Part shown: in pieces, positions 1 to 11,820 of the stretch | How positions within the stretch are numbered: the stretch's first letter is position 1 | Layout of the letters: each line of letters begins with the position of its first letter | Source: Brasenia schreberi | Lineage: Eukaryota > Streptophyta > Magnoliopsida > Nymphaeales > Cabombaceae | Assembly: GCA_036023115.1 (NCBI GenBank) | Contig: JAYKKT010000089.1 | Coordinates: forward strand, 20,517,001 to 20,581,000 | Length of the DNA: 64,000 nt | Direction of reading: 5' to 3' | The notes under the pieces: generated by a model | Databases searched by the model: none | What the model saw: the letters and a program-made list of their open reading frames with translations, nothing else | What the model was told of the DNA's origin: nothing | Program-made: the position numbers and the translations under genes

Positions 1-429
1 GAGTACTGATGCTGTCAGACCCCGCACAAACCGTTCATTTCGAACCTATCCTGAAGGAGTCATAATTCAGTTTGGATTGGATCTGGACCATATATATCCA
101 GATCCCAATCCAAACGTATGTGTGGGTTTGGATTTAGATTTGGATCCAAAGATCCAATCCAATATCCACATCCATGGCCCACATCACCTTCTCATAAATA
201 GAGGTGGGGCCCACTTGAAATTCACATGGGATTATGGGCATGAGAGAGAATGGAGAGGATAAGCATGAGGGAAATGTATTAAGCTTGACTTGTGTGTCAA
301 GTTTTGGGTTAATCATGTGGGTTAGCCTAATTAGTGTGGGTTTAAGCTTGTATGAGCCTACACCTAACCTAGGGCTGCACCAACATGATGCAATGAAGTC
401 CATGGGCTATGCAAAAGGAGACTCCTAAC

Positions 430-800
430 CCAATCCTAAGCCAAAACCCCTAATCCTAGTCATTTACCCTAATCCCGGCCTAATCCTAGCCTAATCACCT
501 AACCCACTTCCCTAATCCCGACCTAATCTCAACCTAATCACCTAACCCACCTCCCTAATCCTTCCCTAAACCTAGCCTAATTCCCTTAATCCTAGCCTAA
601 ATACCTAACCCACCTCACTAAACCTCACCCCAAAACCAACCCACCTAGCTAAGCCCTAAACCACTAAACCACCCCACCTAAACCCTAGCCCACCATATCC
701 CTAAAACCACCTAAACTAAAAATCTAGTCCCCCTAAATATCTAGCCCACCTTATCACTAAACCCCACCACCTAACCACTAAACCACCCCTTCAAAACCAG
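430..800. repeat. Degenerate CCTAA/CCTAACC-rich array
   Basis: Many imperfect repeats of CCTAATCCTAGCC and CCTAACCCACC follow each other without a fixed period. They resemble plant telomere repeats only loosely. Their position just before a TATA-like box makes them look like U3 subrepeats of the LTR. Confidence 0.6.
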
Positions 801-1789
801 CCCAACCGACCTCTTAAAAATTCTATAAAAACCCCCCCTTAGTGGGCGGGTTTTTCAGGTTTTTTTCAGCCACCAGCCCAGTCGAGCCCTCTCTCACCCC
901 TTTGCTCTTCTCTCACCTGCTCCACCGCAACCTCCCAGCCTGCACCACTCCACGCCACCGCCACCTCCCGGCCTGCCCCGGTCCACAGCATCCACTCCTT
1001 TCACCCGACCCGGCTGCATCCACTCCTTCCACCCGCCAACCTCCTTTGCCTCTCCGGTTAGTACCTTATCCTAACTCCACCCTATCTTCACTCCCCCTCC
1101 ACTCTCAGCCACCCCATAGCACCCTACCTTAGCCTAGTCTCCACTCCATTCAGTCGGCCACCATCTAGCTACCCGCCACCCTTCAACCATACCCAACCGC
1201 ACCACCCGTTGCCCTACCTTCCCATTAGTGACACCCCCTAACTACCCCAGCCACCTTACCTTTTTCCCTAGGACCTGCCCTTCCTCCCCTTTAACCATCC
1301 CTTAGCCAACACCCTAGCTAGTTCCCCCTCGCCATTCCTAAACACTCTTTTCACCCCAGCCGGTCACCACCTAACCTGCCACCAGTCGGCCAGTCATAGT
1401 CGGCTGCACCTTGTCACACCCGGCTGGTTCTTTTTCCTTAGAACCTGCCCTATACCTTAGCGATACTTCCTAACCACTTCAGCCCGAGACACCACAGCAG
1501 CACCCTCCCATCAGCCGGCTACCCCCAAGGCGCCACACCCGCGCTCTCTTGTCACCCGGCCAGTCACTCCCTTGCCGTGCCATTCCGAGGAGCTCCCTCT
1601 TGCAGCCCAAGGCGACGCCCAAGCCCAAGCTCAAGCAAGTCACCTCCGGACCAGCTATACGTAAGTGCCTAACTCGGTCCTTATTTGTAGACTTGCTTAA
1701 GTTAAATTAAATTTGATACGGGGTTGTAATAACGAAGCATTATCTCCCCCCGCTTGTAATAACGTGGCTTGGCACACCCACACACACGT

Positions 1790-2335
1790 GCACTTGAGCC
1801 TATCTCGCTCTTAGCTGCACACGATTTTGAACACACACGGGCCTAATCAGCCCTTAAGATATAAATTTATTTATATAATTTAAGTTGCGTGGGGTTTTGC
1901 TTAAGTTGTGTGTGTTGTCTTTCAATTCTCGCACTCACACACATTGAGCTTTCGCTCTTATTTGCAAGACCCAAGTAAGGGCCGTGTTATATTTCCCTTG
2001 GGTTTAATTTCATGTCGTGTATGTAGTACTTCAATTCTTCATTCACACACATTGAGCTTTCGCTCTTACTCCCAAGACCTTAGTTAAGGCCATATTGCAA
2101 TTTATATTTGGGTTTCATTTCAAGTCGTGTGTGTTGTCTTTCCATTTCCACACGCACACACATTGAGCCTTCGTTCTTACTCCCAAGACCCAAGTAAGGG
2201 CCCATATATATTATATAAGTATTTTCCTTCGGCTATGTCTTTAAGATTTGGGTTTTAAGGTTCAGCTGTGTGCGTTGTCTTTCAATATATACACAACACA
2301 CACTTGCACTATTGAGCCTTTCCGCTCTTAAAATA
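1790..2335 (+). repeat. Imperfect tandem repeat with ATTGAGCYTTCGCTCTTA core
   Basis: The core near ATTGAGCTTTCGCTCTTA recurs at 1943, 2051, 2162 and 2311, with a weaker form at about 1793. Spacing is 108, 111 and 149 bp. Each core is preceded by a CACACACA stretch and most are followed by CAAGACCnnAGTnAAGGCC. The array lies in the transcribed part of the LTR, between the TATA-like box and the conserved block. Confidence 0.75.
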
Positions 2336-2696
2336 TAGCCATATTTCCCTTTTGCAATTTTCCTTCGGCAATTTACATTCAAGTCATTTCCCTTCCGCAT
2401 TGTCTTTCAATTCGGGTTTTCCTTTTGGAGTTGCATGAGTTTGCATTGCATATACGTCATACAACGAGTTAGGACGCATATTGCATCAAAGCAAACCTCA
2501 TACTCCCGTTCAAAATCGCCCCACTTAGGCTATATGTTCATAACACACACCTAGTTGGCCCGAAATGGGATAAAAAGAAAGACATAGGCACGTGCAAATC
2601 CACGTGAAATAAAATCTGAAAATCATACAAAAACAACCCGAGTCAAACACCTAAAACGTTTTCGTAGGTTCTCATATTTTAAAACTCGATTTTTAA

Positions 2697-2830
2697 GCGT
2701 ACAGACTGACCCTTGTGCATCGGTGCAAGAAGGTCTGCGACGAAAAGAGCTTGCTTGCTCACAGTCGCCACATTAGGAGTCAGATTTAAAAATATCTCTT
2801 TGCTAGCTTAAGTAAGCTAGCTGGCACGCC
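2697..2830 (+). other. Conserved LTR 3' block, copy A, with hairpin
   Basis: This block aligns in the same LTR sense with 38513-38643 (minus), 59361-59484 (plus) and 60367-60497 (minus). It contains a perfect 8-bp stem, GCTAGCTT (2802-2809) with AAGCTAGC (2814-2821), around the loop AAGT. It ends in GGCACGCC, about 80 bp before the LTR end. Confidence 0.8.
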
Positions 2831-2912
2831 CTTTTGCTTAATTAGAACTTAGATACACGAAAAGATTCGCTTCAGGCCTAAGAACCAGAAGCGGGAACTT
2901 TCTGCGTCTACA

Positions 2913-3465
2913 ATGTGTCCATTCCCTTAACACTTACTAGAGATAATTTGCGTGGTGATGTGTCACACTTATTAGAGATAATTTGCGTGTTACGCCACCA
3001 AAGCAAGAATTTTGTTGGTTAACTTAAATATGCTGTTATAAGGCATCTAGAGGTGTTATAGCACAGAAAGTGCAGTAGCTAGCAAATAGGAAAGATTATG
3101 ATTTCATAAAAAGAAACCAAGATGGTGATATTTGCAGCAGATGCATAAGAATGTGAAGACCCTTGAAACAATGAAATAGCACCGTAGACATAACAGCAAC
3201 CTAAATACAAGATGTGGATGAGCCTTTTGCACCTACATAAGTTTTGGGACTAACACAAGGAAAATTAGAAAGTCAAGGGGAAATATTTGAAAGGAAATTA
3301 CACGTTGGACAAACAAAAGCAAGAACATGTAAGAGGAATTTAACACTATGCTTGCCCCTATAAGATAGACACTAGTAGCTACATGACATATTGGTAAAAG
3401 GTTGTACTCCCATACTAGATAACGATAGGGAGGCAGCTCTAGAAGTAAACGATCATAATGAAGTC
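2913..3465. other. Non-coding stretch, no gene seen
   Basis: I see no coding exon here on either strand. A short imperfect tandem duplication of the motif ACTTACTAGAGATAATTTGC lies at about 2931-2995. If the ACBP transcript continues beyond the window, this is part of its intron 4. Confidence 0.4.
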
Positions 3466-3757
3466 TAAACATGTCCGGTTCCGGTTAGCCTAGAAACTGG
3501 AACCATAACCAAACCAGTCAGGGGACAGTTCTAATTTCAGTTTAAAACTGGTAATTTTATTAAAAAAATTAAAATTATAAGAAAAAATTTAAAAGAATAA
3601 TGAACCAGCAGTTTGGAATCGCCAGTTCTGGTTTGGTTCATGTTCTGGTTTTATAAATAGTGAAACGGGAATGGAAACAGGTCTCCTGTTCCGGTTTTAC
3701 TGACCCAGTTCAGTTCTTGTTGAAACCACCAGGCTGGTTAGGAACCAATCATGTCTA
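3466..3757. mobile_element. hAT-like MITE, ACCGG-rich (292 bp)
   Basis: The ends are TAAACATGTCCGGTT and, inverted, TAGACATGATTGGTT. The flanking 8-mers are ATGAAGTC and GTTAAGTC, matching at 6 of 8 positions, as expected for an old hAT target duplication. The interior is rich in CCGGTT and has no ORF. A relative lies at 14475-14797. Confidence 0.6.
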
Positions 3758-3858
3758 GTTAAGTCATTAAATGTGGTGTAAATTGCTAAGAGATGAGACT
3801 TTGAAATATGATGACAAATAGTTGCGTAAATCAACAATGCATGCAACTTCAAACTCAC

Positions 3859-4167
3859 GTTAATTTCCACATCCACAACAGGCTCGATAACAAATTCAGG
3901 AACCCTTGAATACCACGCTGGTTCCTCTTCCTGTAAAAGGAAATAAACAATACTCAGTAGCTGTCAAAGAAAAGAAAATTCAGTTAAAATGACTGAACTG
4001 TTTGATAAAAACAACCTCTAGGATTTTTACAAAAAGGCGCATGGCCTCAGTCTGTGCCATGTTTCCAAGTCCATGCCAACTGCAGTGGGGGGGGGCACTC
4101 ATCAAGAACCACATAAATAACAGAACAAGAATAAGAAGCAGTGACATTACCCTAATTATAAAAATCT

Positions 4168-4213
<46 letters not shown>

Positions 4214-7200
4214 GCATCTCTGGAAGCACAAAAGGAACATTTTGAAGGATCAACAGTGAAATGCTACATGGAGATGAATTGAGAGGTCCATAGTCAGATA
4301 TAAGAACTAAAACACAGTACGACCAATACAATCTTAACATCACAAAAGTCATAGAAGAATGGCCAATGCAGAAAACCTCATTTAAGCATAATGATTCAAT
4401 TATTGAAGTTTCAAGTATAAACAATATACAGAATCCATCTTAGATTCTAAAATCATCTTTTTTGTTCATCTTTTTGCTTAATCAGTGAATATAGTTTTTA
4501 GAAGTACTTTTCTCATCCTTTTATTTTATGATACATTTATGTGAAGCTTATAAAAGCAAAATTCAGCTTGTATGATATATTTACTGTTATAAAGTAACTT
4601 TTATTGATCAAAATTTGTCTCGTACATGAAATAGGCCTCTACAGAAGTCACCCTTACATCAGCCACACAAACACTTCTGCGGCTGTACACTTTTTCTCTC
4701 TTCTTCTTTTAGGTTTACTTAATGGCAACTTATATAGGAGTGTTCTAACTTAAAGATTAATCTACCCTTATACTAACAAAACAAGTAACAAGTTACACTA
4801 AAGGACTAGTAACAGGACTAGGGATCCGGAACTAATGCTACATGGATCTGTTGACAGCTTTGGTAAGAAAATCTGCACGTTGTTCTTTAGACACAACGTA
4901 AATCAACTAAAATATTGTGTTGATAACTTTCTCATAGATGAAGTGGCAATCAATTTCAATGTGCTTGATCCTTTTATAATATACTCGGTTAGAAGCAATT
5001 TGTACAGTTTTAATATTGCAATAAAGGGGAATAACTCTGTAAATTTCTATATACAACTAAGTCATGAGAGACTGTAACCAAAGACCTTACACATTCATTA
5101 TACAATTGCTCCATACTCTGCCTCAACATTTGATCTAGCCACTATCACTTGTTTCTTACTTTTCTATGATACAATAATACCCCCGATCATTGTGATATAT
5201 TTGGAAATAGACTCGTGAACCTACCCAATGCGATAGTTTGTGCTTACGCACCTCAAGTAGGACTAGAAGATAGTATAAAGACGGCTTTTTAGGAGGAGTT
5301 AGATAAGGTGATTCAAAGAATTCCACAATGATTTGTTTAGGAGGAGACTTAAATGGACATGTCGATAAAGAGGCATTAGGATATCAAGGTATTCATGGAA
5401 ACTTTGGTTTTGGAGATATAAATGAGGAAGGTAGAAAGATTTTAAATTTTGTTATGGCATTTGATCTCTTAATAGTCAATACAATCTTCAAAAAATGAGA
5501 TGAACATTTAATTACTTACAAGAGTGGCTTATCACAAACACAAATTGATTATTTATTTGTAGGAAAAAAGATAAAGCATGTCGTAAAGATTGCAAGGTAA
5601 TTCTAGGTGAAAGCTTAACCACCCAACATCGACTTTTAGTTATGGATTTACAGATAAAAAAGTGGACAAAGAAGAAAAGAGTGCATCGAGCTATTCAGAG
5701 TAAATGGTGGAATCTCAAAAGCGAGAAAAAGGTATATTTAAACAGAAAGTCCTTCAAGGAGATGCTTGGAATTATGTTGGTACACCTTGTGATATGTGGA
5801 ACAACATGACTATATATATTAGGAAAGTGGCGAAAGATGTGTTAGGTGAATCTAAGGGAGGTGTACCGGTACAAAAAGAAGCTTGGTGGTGAAGTGAAAT
5901 AGTACAAAATAAAATCAAGGCAAAGAGGACATGTTACAAATTACATTATGCTAAGCTAGTGAAACTTTAGAGGCTTATGAGAAAGCAAAAAAGAAATAAG
6001 CGAAAAAGGCCGTCAGTGAAGTAAAAACTAAAATTTGGGATGATTTATATAAAAAAAAACAACTCAAAAGAGGGTGAAAGAGATATTTTTAGGATAGTTA
6101 AGGCTAGAGATAAGAAAACTAAGGATCTTAATTTTGTTAGATGCATCAAAGACAAGGATGAGAAAATTCCAATGGCAAATGATGATACAACAACAACTAA
6201 GCCTTTTCTCATACTAGACGGGATCGGCTACATGGATTCTTTGTTTCCACAGATCCCTATCGTGTGTCATGTTAGCAGTTAACTCACAATAAGCTAGATC
6301 ATTCTTTATTGTTTCTTTCCAACACTTTTGTGGTCGTCCTCTACCTCTTTTAATACTTTCCAAATTTAGTTTTTCTAACCTTCTTACAGGGTCTTCTTTT
6401 GATCTTCTTTCTATATGTCCAAACCATCTTAAACGATATTCTCTCATTTTATCCTCTATTGGTGTCACTCCTAATTTGTTTCTAATAACCTCATTATGTA
6501 TACGGTCTTTGCTTGTATGACCACTCATCCATCTCGACATCTTTTGTACATGTTGATGATTAACTGTCCAACACTCAAAAGTCAAAACCATAAAACATGG
6601 CAGGCCTAATTGTTGCTCTATAATATTTACCTTTTAACTTTAATGGTATCTTCTTATCACAAAGAATACCTGATGCTCCTCTCCATTTTAACCAACCAGC
6701 ATTAATTCTATGCGTAACATCTCCATCAATTCTTCCGTCACTCTGAAAAAGTGACCCTAGGTATTTAAAACTTTCCTTTCGGGGATGCTGCCAATTTTAA
6801 TTTCTATGTCCTCTGAAGTAACCAAATGATCAAACTTACATTCCATTTATTCTGTCTTTGTTCTACTAAGTCGGAGGCCTTTGCTTTCTAATGTTTCTCT
6901 CCTTAGACTCCTCCACTAATACAATGTCATCTGCAAATAACATACGCCAAAGTACTTCATCTTGAATATGTTTTGTTAACTCATCAATCACCATTATAAA
7001 TAAGTATGGACTTAAAGTTAATCCTTGATGTAACCCAATATTAACTTCAAAGAAGTCTGTCGTTCCTTCATGAGTCCTCACACATGTTTTTGCACCATCA
7101 TACATGTCTCTTATAAGGTTAATATATGTCAATGGGATACCTCTTTTTTATAAAATTCTCCAAAGTACACTATTTTTATAAGCTTTTTAATGAAAATAAA

Positions 7201-9291
7201 GATGTTAGTATTAGCTTAGGAGAGTTAGCCAAATCAGAAAAGTATATAAACCACAATTTCTACCAACGTATTCAAAAGAATGAAGTCAAAGAGACTCTTA
7301 AACATATGAAGGGTGGTAAATCGGTAGGACCAGACAATATTCTTATAGAAGTTTGGAAAATCCTAGGAGAAACAAGAATCACTTAGTGCACAAGACTATT
7401 TAATGATATATGGAGAAACCAAAAAATGCCCGAGGAATGGAGTGCGAGTACACTTATACCCATATATAAGAACAAGAGACACATTCAGAATTGTGTATGA
7501 GCCATACTATAAAATTATGAGAAAGAATTATCGAACGTAGGTTAAGACAAGTATCAAGTACAACAAAGAATTAATTTGGATTCATGCTAGGCAGATCCAT
7601 ACTATGAAGGCGTTTTTGACTCAAGAAGGAAAACTAACTCTGTGATGTTTGGCTTTTTGGCATACATCAGACTCAAGACCTACATTATTAGATTCACAAA
7701 ACAAAACTGGAATGACTAGTTTGAGTTTTGATACTAGTAGGTGGCCTAAATGATTATACCAATCTTGATTTTTTCTTTTGAACGGATGACAGTGATGGCT
7801 GGTCTTCAATGATAAAAAGCCCTCTCCTCAAGCTATCACAACCAAAGATTTTTCCTCGTGTTAGATCATGAAATACACAATTAGAAGAGGAGAAAGTCAC
7901 TAAACAATTAAGTTGTGGTAAATCGAAGAGCTTAGTTTTCACATTTCCATTTCCAATCATATAAGAGCTAGAACGATCAGCTAACTTGACTGCTTCTTTG
8001 TTAGGGAGACTTCTATAATTGGATAGCCAAGTGATATTTTCAACCATATGATGGGTGGCTCCAGAATCAATAATCCATGCTTTAGAAGAGAGAGATTTAT
8101 CAATCGTCATAAAGGTAGAATGAACTACTACAACATGAGAATCTAAAGTAGAGGTTTAATTTCTGAGTCTAGACTCTAACCCTTCAAATGTAGAATTGAA
8201 CACAATATCAGAATTACTAAACATTGAATAGATCATGAAAGCTTCAAAACCAATTTGCGCCAAGGACTGGCACTGAACGTGTTCGGCGCCATCCATCAAT
8301 CTATAATTGCAGAGTCATTTTATAATGCAGTGCATGATTCTCATCATATTTGTTTGCTACTTCAACTGAGATCAATTAAAACCAGTTTCTGATTGCTGAG
8401 CGAGAACATATCATTCCTCGCATTGTCGCTTCATGATACCCATCAAATCAAACCCACAACAAACAGCTTAAACTAAATTCAAAACCTAAATTTAGATAAA
8501 CTCCAAAGCAACGAGTTTATTTGAGTTTTAACTTCTAACGAATATTAACAGGTAAGCAGATCTAAAATCACCACATCATGCATTTCAAGAGAGGCCCGCT
8601 GGCACCAAACGTCATGCAGATCAGACCAAAATCCAGATTCCCAGTGTTACACATACAGATCTCACAGAATATACTGACCTCGTCCATTTGCTGCTCTCAA
8701 CAGGATTCCACCCCTTGGGTTTTGGAATTGTGCACGGCCCGACAGTGGCCTGGAATAACAACGAGGAAAATGGAACTCAATTCCGTGTAGCAAACAAGAA
8801 AAACACGGCAAACTGACTCAAGCCCGTGCCAGATCAAGATCTGAGAGCAATAACCAACGCCAAAACAGTAGAAGATTCAACAGGAATTGCTTCAGAATTC
8901 AACATTTCCTCACGGATCTCTCCCGCATACAATCCGTGGAATCAAGATCTCAACCCATTGTCTCCATAAAGAAACTAAAACCCTAGAAACAGGAAAGACT
9001 GGACGAAATGCAAAGGAAGAGAGTAGGAGATCAAATCCTAAGCAGATTTGATCAAGAAACCACACGGATCGGAGCAAAATTCCAGAAAACCTTGCTCTAA
9101 AGCAGAGAACAGATCGGATTGCATACTTGCTGATAAAGCCCGTAGAGCAAGAGAGCGACGTCGTTCGGGAATCGGGAAATTGGAGAATTCTTGCTAGGGC
9201 TTTGAGATCCTCCTCCCAATCCAGCGTAAGCGGCGGCGGCGTAGAACCTATCGGGGTACGAAAGCCCGGACCTCGCCCTCTGCATCGCCAT
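3859..9291 (-). CDS. Acyl-CoA-binding domain protein, ACBP4/5-like, 5' part only
   Basis: Proteins of this family bind long-chain acyl-CoA esters, in plants mostly in the cytosol. I join four exons: 9127-9291, 8679-8749, 4016-4079 and 3859-3930. All junctions are GT..AG and phases agree, giving 124 residues. Residues about 12-100 form the acyl-CoA-binding domain: [11 protein letters not shown], then [15 protein letters not shown] across the exon 1/2 junction, KWTSWHGLG across exons 2/3, and [20 protein letters not shown] across exons 3/4. This matches kelch-type plant ACBPs. The start follows from family alignment; ATG at 9289-9291 is followed by a second in-frame ATG two codons later. No kelch exon is found between 3858 and 1, so the gene continues outside the window or is truncated by the LTR at 1-2912. 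Intron 2 (8678-4080) is packed with retroelements; introns 1 and 3 are 377 and 85 bp. The domain call is firm; ACBP4 versus ACBP5 is not decided. Confidence 0.88.
4169..4214. repeat. (CA)n(TA)n compound microsatellite in ACBP intron 2
   Basis: About 16 CA units run directly into about 7 TA units. The tract lies about 90 bp upstream of exon 3 in transcript sense. A similar CA-to-TA tract is at 15711-15777. Confidence 0.95.
4560..5232 (-). mobile_element. Ty1/copia 3' fragment: RNase H end and LTR
   Basis: Read on the minus strand, 5170-4820 gives a decayed copia RNase H C-terminus, with phrases such as [14 protein letters not shown] and [12 protein letters not shown], broken by stops. After it, 4790-4560 looks like an LTR in the same direction, with a CCTATATAAG TATA-like box and an AATAAA signal. 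LTR ends and target duplication were not resolved. It lies in ACBP intron 2. Confidence 0.7.
5233..7611 (+). mobile_element. RTE-like LINE fragment, interrupted
   Basis: On the plus strand 5233-5600 encodes a decayed AP-endonuclease domain with [13 protein letters not shown] and [20 protein letters not shown], then [16 protein letters not shown]. Positions 6030-6186 and 7150-7400 hold the linker and the start of reverse transcriptase (GKSVGPDNI). The match ends near 7611 inside the RT. Stops and frameshifts are frequent. Positions 6187-7165 are a second LINE in the opposite direction. The copy at 33904-41060 gives a good guide to the order. Both ends are truncated. Confidence 0.8.
6187..7165 (-). 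mobile_element. RTE-like LINE 3' end, 5'-truncated, nested in a plus-strand LINE
   Basis: On the minus strand, 7132-6866 encodes RT motifs ([20 protein letters not shown] and [10 protein letters not shown]). Positions 6591-6214 encode the C-terminus, with [21 protein letters not shown] and [13 protein letters not shown]. The 3' end is marked by GTTGTTGTTGT-like DNA near 6187-6198, typical of this LINE group. The plus-strand LINE resumes after it, so this one inserted later. About 270 bp between the two coding parts is out of frame. Confidence 0.85.
7612..8280 (-). mobile_element. Ty1/copia fragment: protease and gag-pre-integrase
   Basis: The minus strand from 8110 shows the copia protease motif [11 protein letters not shown]. 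It continues to a gag-pre-integrase region with WYNHLGHLL and [13 protein letters not shown] at about 7760-7621, out of frame with the first part. Integrase and most of RT are absent; the sequence stops at 7612 against LINE DNA. Together with the RNase H/LTR piece at 4560-5232, in the same orientation, it may be the remains of one element. Confidence 0.8.
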
Positions 9292-10790
9292 TGCTGCCTT
9301 CCTCAGTTCCCACTAAACCGGGTGTATTGCGACGCTAAATAGGAAGCATATCTGTTTCTAGTTTTGCAATTTGCAATGGAAGTTTGTGTAACGTCCATTC
9401 TCTTTTCGGAAATAATTCCTTCGTTGCTCACTTTGTCCAAAATGACCGGAAGAGACGCCATTCTCTCTTTGCAGAACGCCGCGTTCAGATCGTTTCCCAA
9501 GTGTAGGTTGGCTATTTCGTATTCTGGGTCAACGCTTGTGTCGTGTCATGTTATTCTGTATTCATGTGAATGAAGATCTAAAATGATACTTGTTATCTTT
9601 TTGTGCAAGCTGAAGTGAATATGAAGACGGATAGTTTAGGGTCATGTTTGAAAGATGAAATCGCACGACGGCATGCATTTTTTCTAATATTTTATGCCAT
9701 TAAAATTTGAGTTTTCATATTTTATGCGACAAAAAAACTGTTTTCTTATGAAAAATATGGTACTTCATTAAAATGTTAACGGCCTAACAAATGGTCGTGT
9801 CATGTATCCGTAAGTTTCATATGATATATCTGGCTTGGGTTTCTTGCACTTTTCCTTTTTTTTGGTTACGACGGGGAGGACAAAGCCAGACGCACACCCC
9901 GTGTATGGAACTCATGATTTTCGACGCTATATTGTTCATTATGCATACAGTTTCTTCGTTAAGATGCACCAATGAATCGAAGTGTTCGTGGTTCAGCACA
10001 GTTCCATTCATGTTGAGCTTGTTCATGAGTTGTGTGAAACACGCATCGTCCGGCAGGTGAGCTCAGTATTAGTATTGATTGTTGCCCCCCTTGGGCTCAT
10101 GCAAATGATTGTTTCGTCCAGTATTTATAATGAAAACAACCCTTCTCCCCACCAAGTGAGGTTGCTTGCAAGCTTGCAAGGATCATTAGTTGCCGTTGAG
10201 TTCTTTCTTGCATGGTCTCAGAATTTAACTTCATGAAAGCAAGATCATGGTTTTTTTAGTGTTCCCTTTCTTGGTTTGGTTTGATTTGAACAGCTTTTGC
10301 TTAGCTGATAAGTGTGCCTAAGGGTACCTAACTAGCTTGAGCTTGACTAAAATGCTGAACCTCCAGTAGGCTCAAACAAGCAAAGTGGGAACAACCCAAA
10401 AGCTTCACAAAACTCTGGTTGGAAAGGCAGCGTTCATGGTTTGGGTATGACTCAAACCCAGCCCATAGTGAACCCATTAGGGTTAAGCCACTGAGGTCTT
10501 GAAACAAAGGGAGAGTCGGTTAGTTATCCAGGTCACACCCATAACCAAACTCAAACCATGATTGGTTTGGCCTGAGCTTGGATTAAAAATATTAGAAGTT
10601 CAATGTAAAAACATTATAGAATTGTACAATTTTGATGTGGGATAGGTCTTGATTTACGCAAATGAGTAATTTTAGGTCTGACTCGTGCTCAGGTGGGGCA
10701 AGAATAAAATCAATTCCAGTACATATCAAGTTCAGGTCTAGGTCTAACTAGACCATTTCGATTTGAAATATTAGTCTCAAATATTATATA
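9292..10790. other. Upstream region of the ACBP gene, no gene seen
   Basis: This holds the presumed 5' UTR and promoter of the ACBP4/5-like gene, which reads leftwards from 9291. I see no convincing TATA box or further exon. The short ORFs at 9364-9573 and 9791-10236 show no family features. From about 10250 the sequence resembles decayed repeat DNA. Confidence 0.4.
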
Positions 10791-10892
10791 ATATAAATCA
10801 ACCAATGTCACCACACTGGGTCCGTGAGCCCCATCATGATCAATACTCTCATTGACCTGTGAATTCGAGGCGTGACAGAATGGTATCAGAAT
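10791..10892 (+). mobile_element. Decayed LTR end with primer-binding site
   Basis: An LTR-like 3' end finishes in GGCGTGACA near 10877. Three bases later TGGTATCAGAAT (10881-10892) matches the plant initiator-Met tRNA primer site TGGTATCAGAGC at 10 of 12 bases. No matching LTR or clear gag was found downstream; 11829-12050 may be a gag remnant. Confidence 0.5.
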
Positions 10893-11192
10893 ATAAGTTT
10901 AAAATAATAATTATGAAAACAAATAAAGTATTAATTTATATGCATAGGTCTCGATAGATTTGAACCAGCGTATTGGTCCTACCTGTGCAGAGAATCATTC
11001 TCAGACAGTCGACCAGTCCTAGGCATCTAGAGGGATGGATGGTGTTGAGTCACAAGCAATAGCATTGATACATGGGACACCACAGCATGCGATGCGCTTT
11101 GGCATCCTATGGATCTGATTCTTGCCCGAGAAGGATAACTTATTTTTCAAAACCTTCAAGGAATAAGGATGGCATTTCATGTTATGGGATGT

Positions 11193-11296
11193 AAGGAGGA
11201 ACCGAAACCGAATAGCGATTGATTTTCGAAACCGAAACCGAACCAAAATATTTTGGTTTTGTTATTTAGTTTACCCTTTATGGCTGAATTTCTATA

Positions 11297-11358
<62 letters not shown>

Positions 11359-11510
11359 TATGTGTATTTACATGTATATATATATGCATATATATACAAT
11401 ATATATATATATATGTACATATGTATATATGTGTATGTATGATACATATATGTATGTAAGGTATATACATATATATACATATGCACATACATACATATAC
11501 ATATATGTTT

Positions 11511-11589
<79 letters not shown>

Positions 11590-11647
11590 TATATAAACAT
11601 TTCCACCATATATATATATATATGTATATATGTATATATATAGGCAT

Positions 11648-11678
<31 letters not shown>

Positions 11679-11820
11679 TTATATTTGGTTTTTCGTTTTA
11701 TTTGGTTTTCAAACCTTAAAAACTGAACCGAATAAATAAGCCAATTTTTTATAATAACCGAAATAAAAAAATTTGTTTGGTTCGCTTATTCAGTTATATC
11801 CGAATAATGTTCACCCCTAA
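11193..11820. mobile_element. hAT-like MITE with internal (TA)n expansions (628 bp)
   Basis: The perfect 8-bp duplication TGGGATGT lies at 11185-11192 and 11821-11828. The element starts AAGGAGGAACCGAAACCG and ends, inverted, TTAGGGGTGAACA. Inside, CCGAAACCGAA-rich arms flank long (TA)n tracts (11297-11355, 11515-11578 and others). No coding capacity is seen; the long Ile-Tyr ORFs are translations of TA and TATG repeats. A relative is at 43052-43644. Confidence 0.8.

Larger units (their letters stand above)
1..2912 (+). mobile_element. Long LTR (copy A of the long-LTR family), left end not defined
   Basis: I read this as most of a long terminal repeat on the plus strand. A TATA-like CTATAAAAACC lies near 823. 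Before it is a CCTAA-rich U3-like stretch and after it a C-rich leader. The 3' part (2697-2830) matches a block found in three other LTRs of this window, and the unit ends in TCTACA at 2912, like the ends of the LTRs at 38443 and 60299. The family start TGTRAACACCC is not found, so the left end lies before the window or has decayed. No protein-coding gene is seen here. The first ~70 bases could be the tail of an element polyprotein, but that is a guess. Confidence 0.55.

Noticed and set aside
430..800. Interstitial telomere array
   Set aside because: Units are irregular (CCTAATCC, CCTAGCC, CCTAACC) and do not hold the plant CCCTAAA period; an LTR U3 repeat explains them better.
842..1132. 96-codon Pro-rich ORF
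   Set aside because: It is a translation of the C-rich LTR leader just after the TATA-like box, with no conserved motif.
1943..2330. CRISPR-like array of spaced cores
   Set aside because: Cores diverge, spacing varies from 108 to 149 bp, spacers resemble each other, and the DNA is plant nuclear.
117..2917. ATGTG flanks as a target duplication for the LTR ending at 2912
   Set aside because: The unit between would start TGGGTTTGG, unlike the family start TGTRAACACCC; a 5-base match is easily chance.
9364..10236. ORFs upstream of the ACBP gene
   Set aside because: Short, overlapping on both strands, no family signature and no exon structure.
11177..11726. Long Ile/Tyr-rich ORFs on both strands
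   Set aside because: They are translations of (TA)n and TATG repeats inside a MITE and carry no protein signature.
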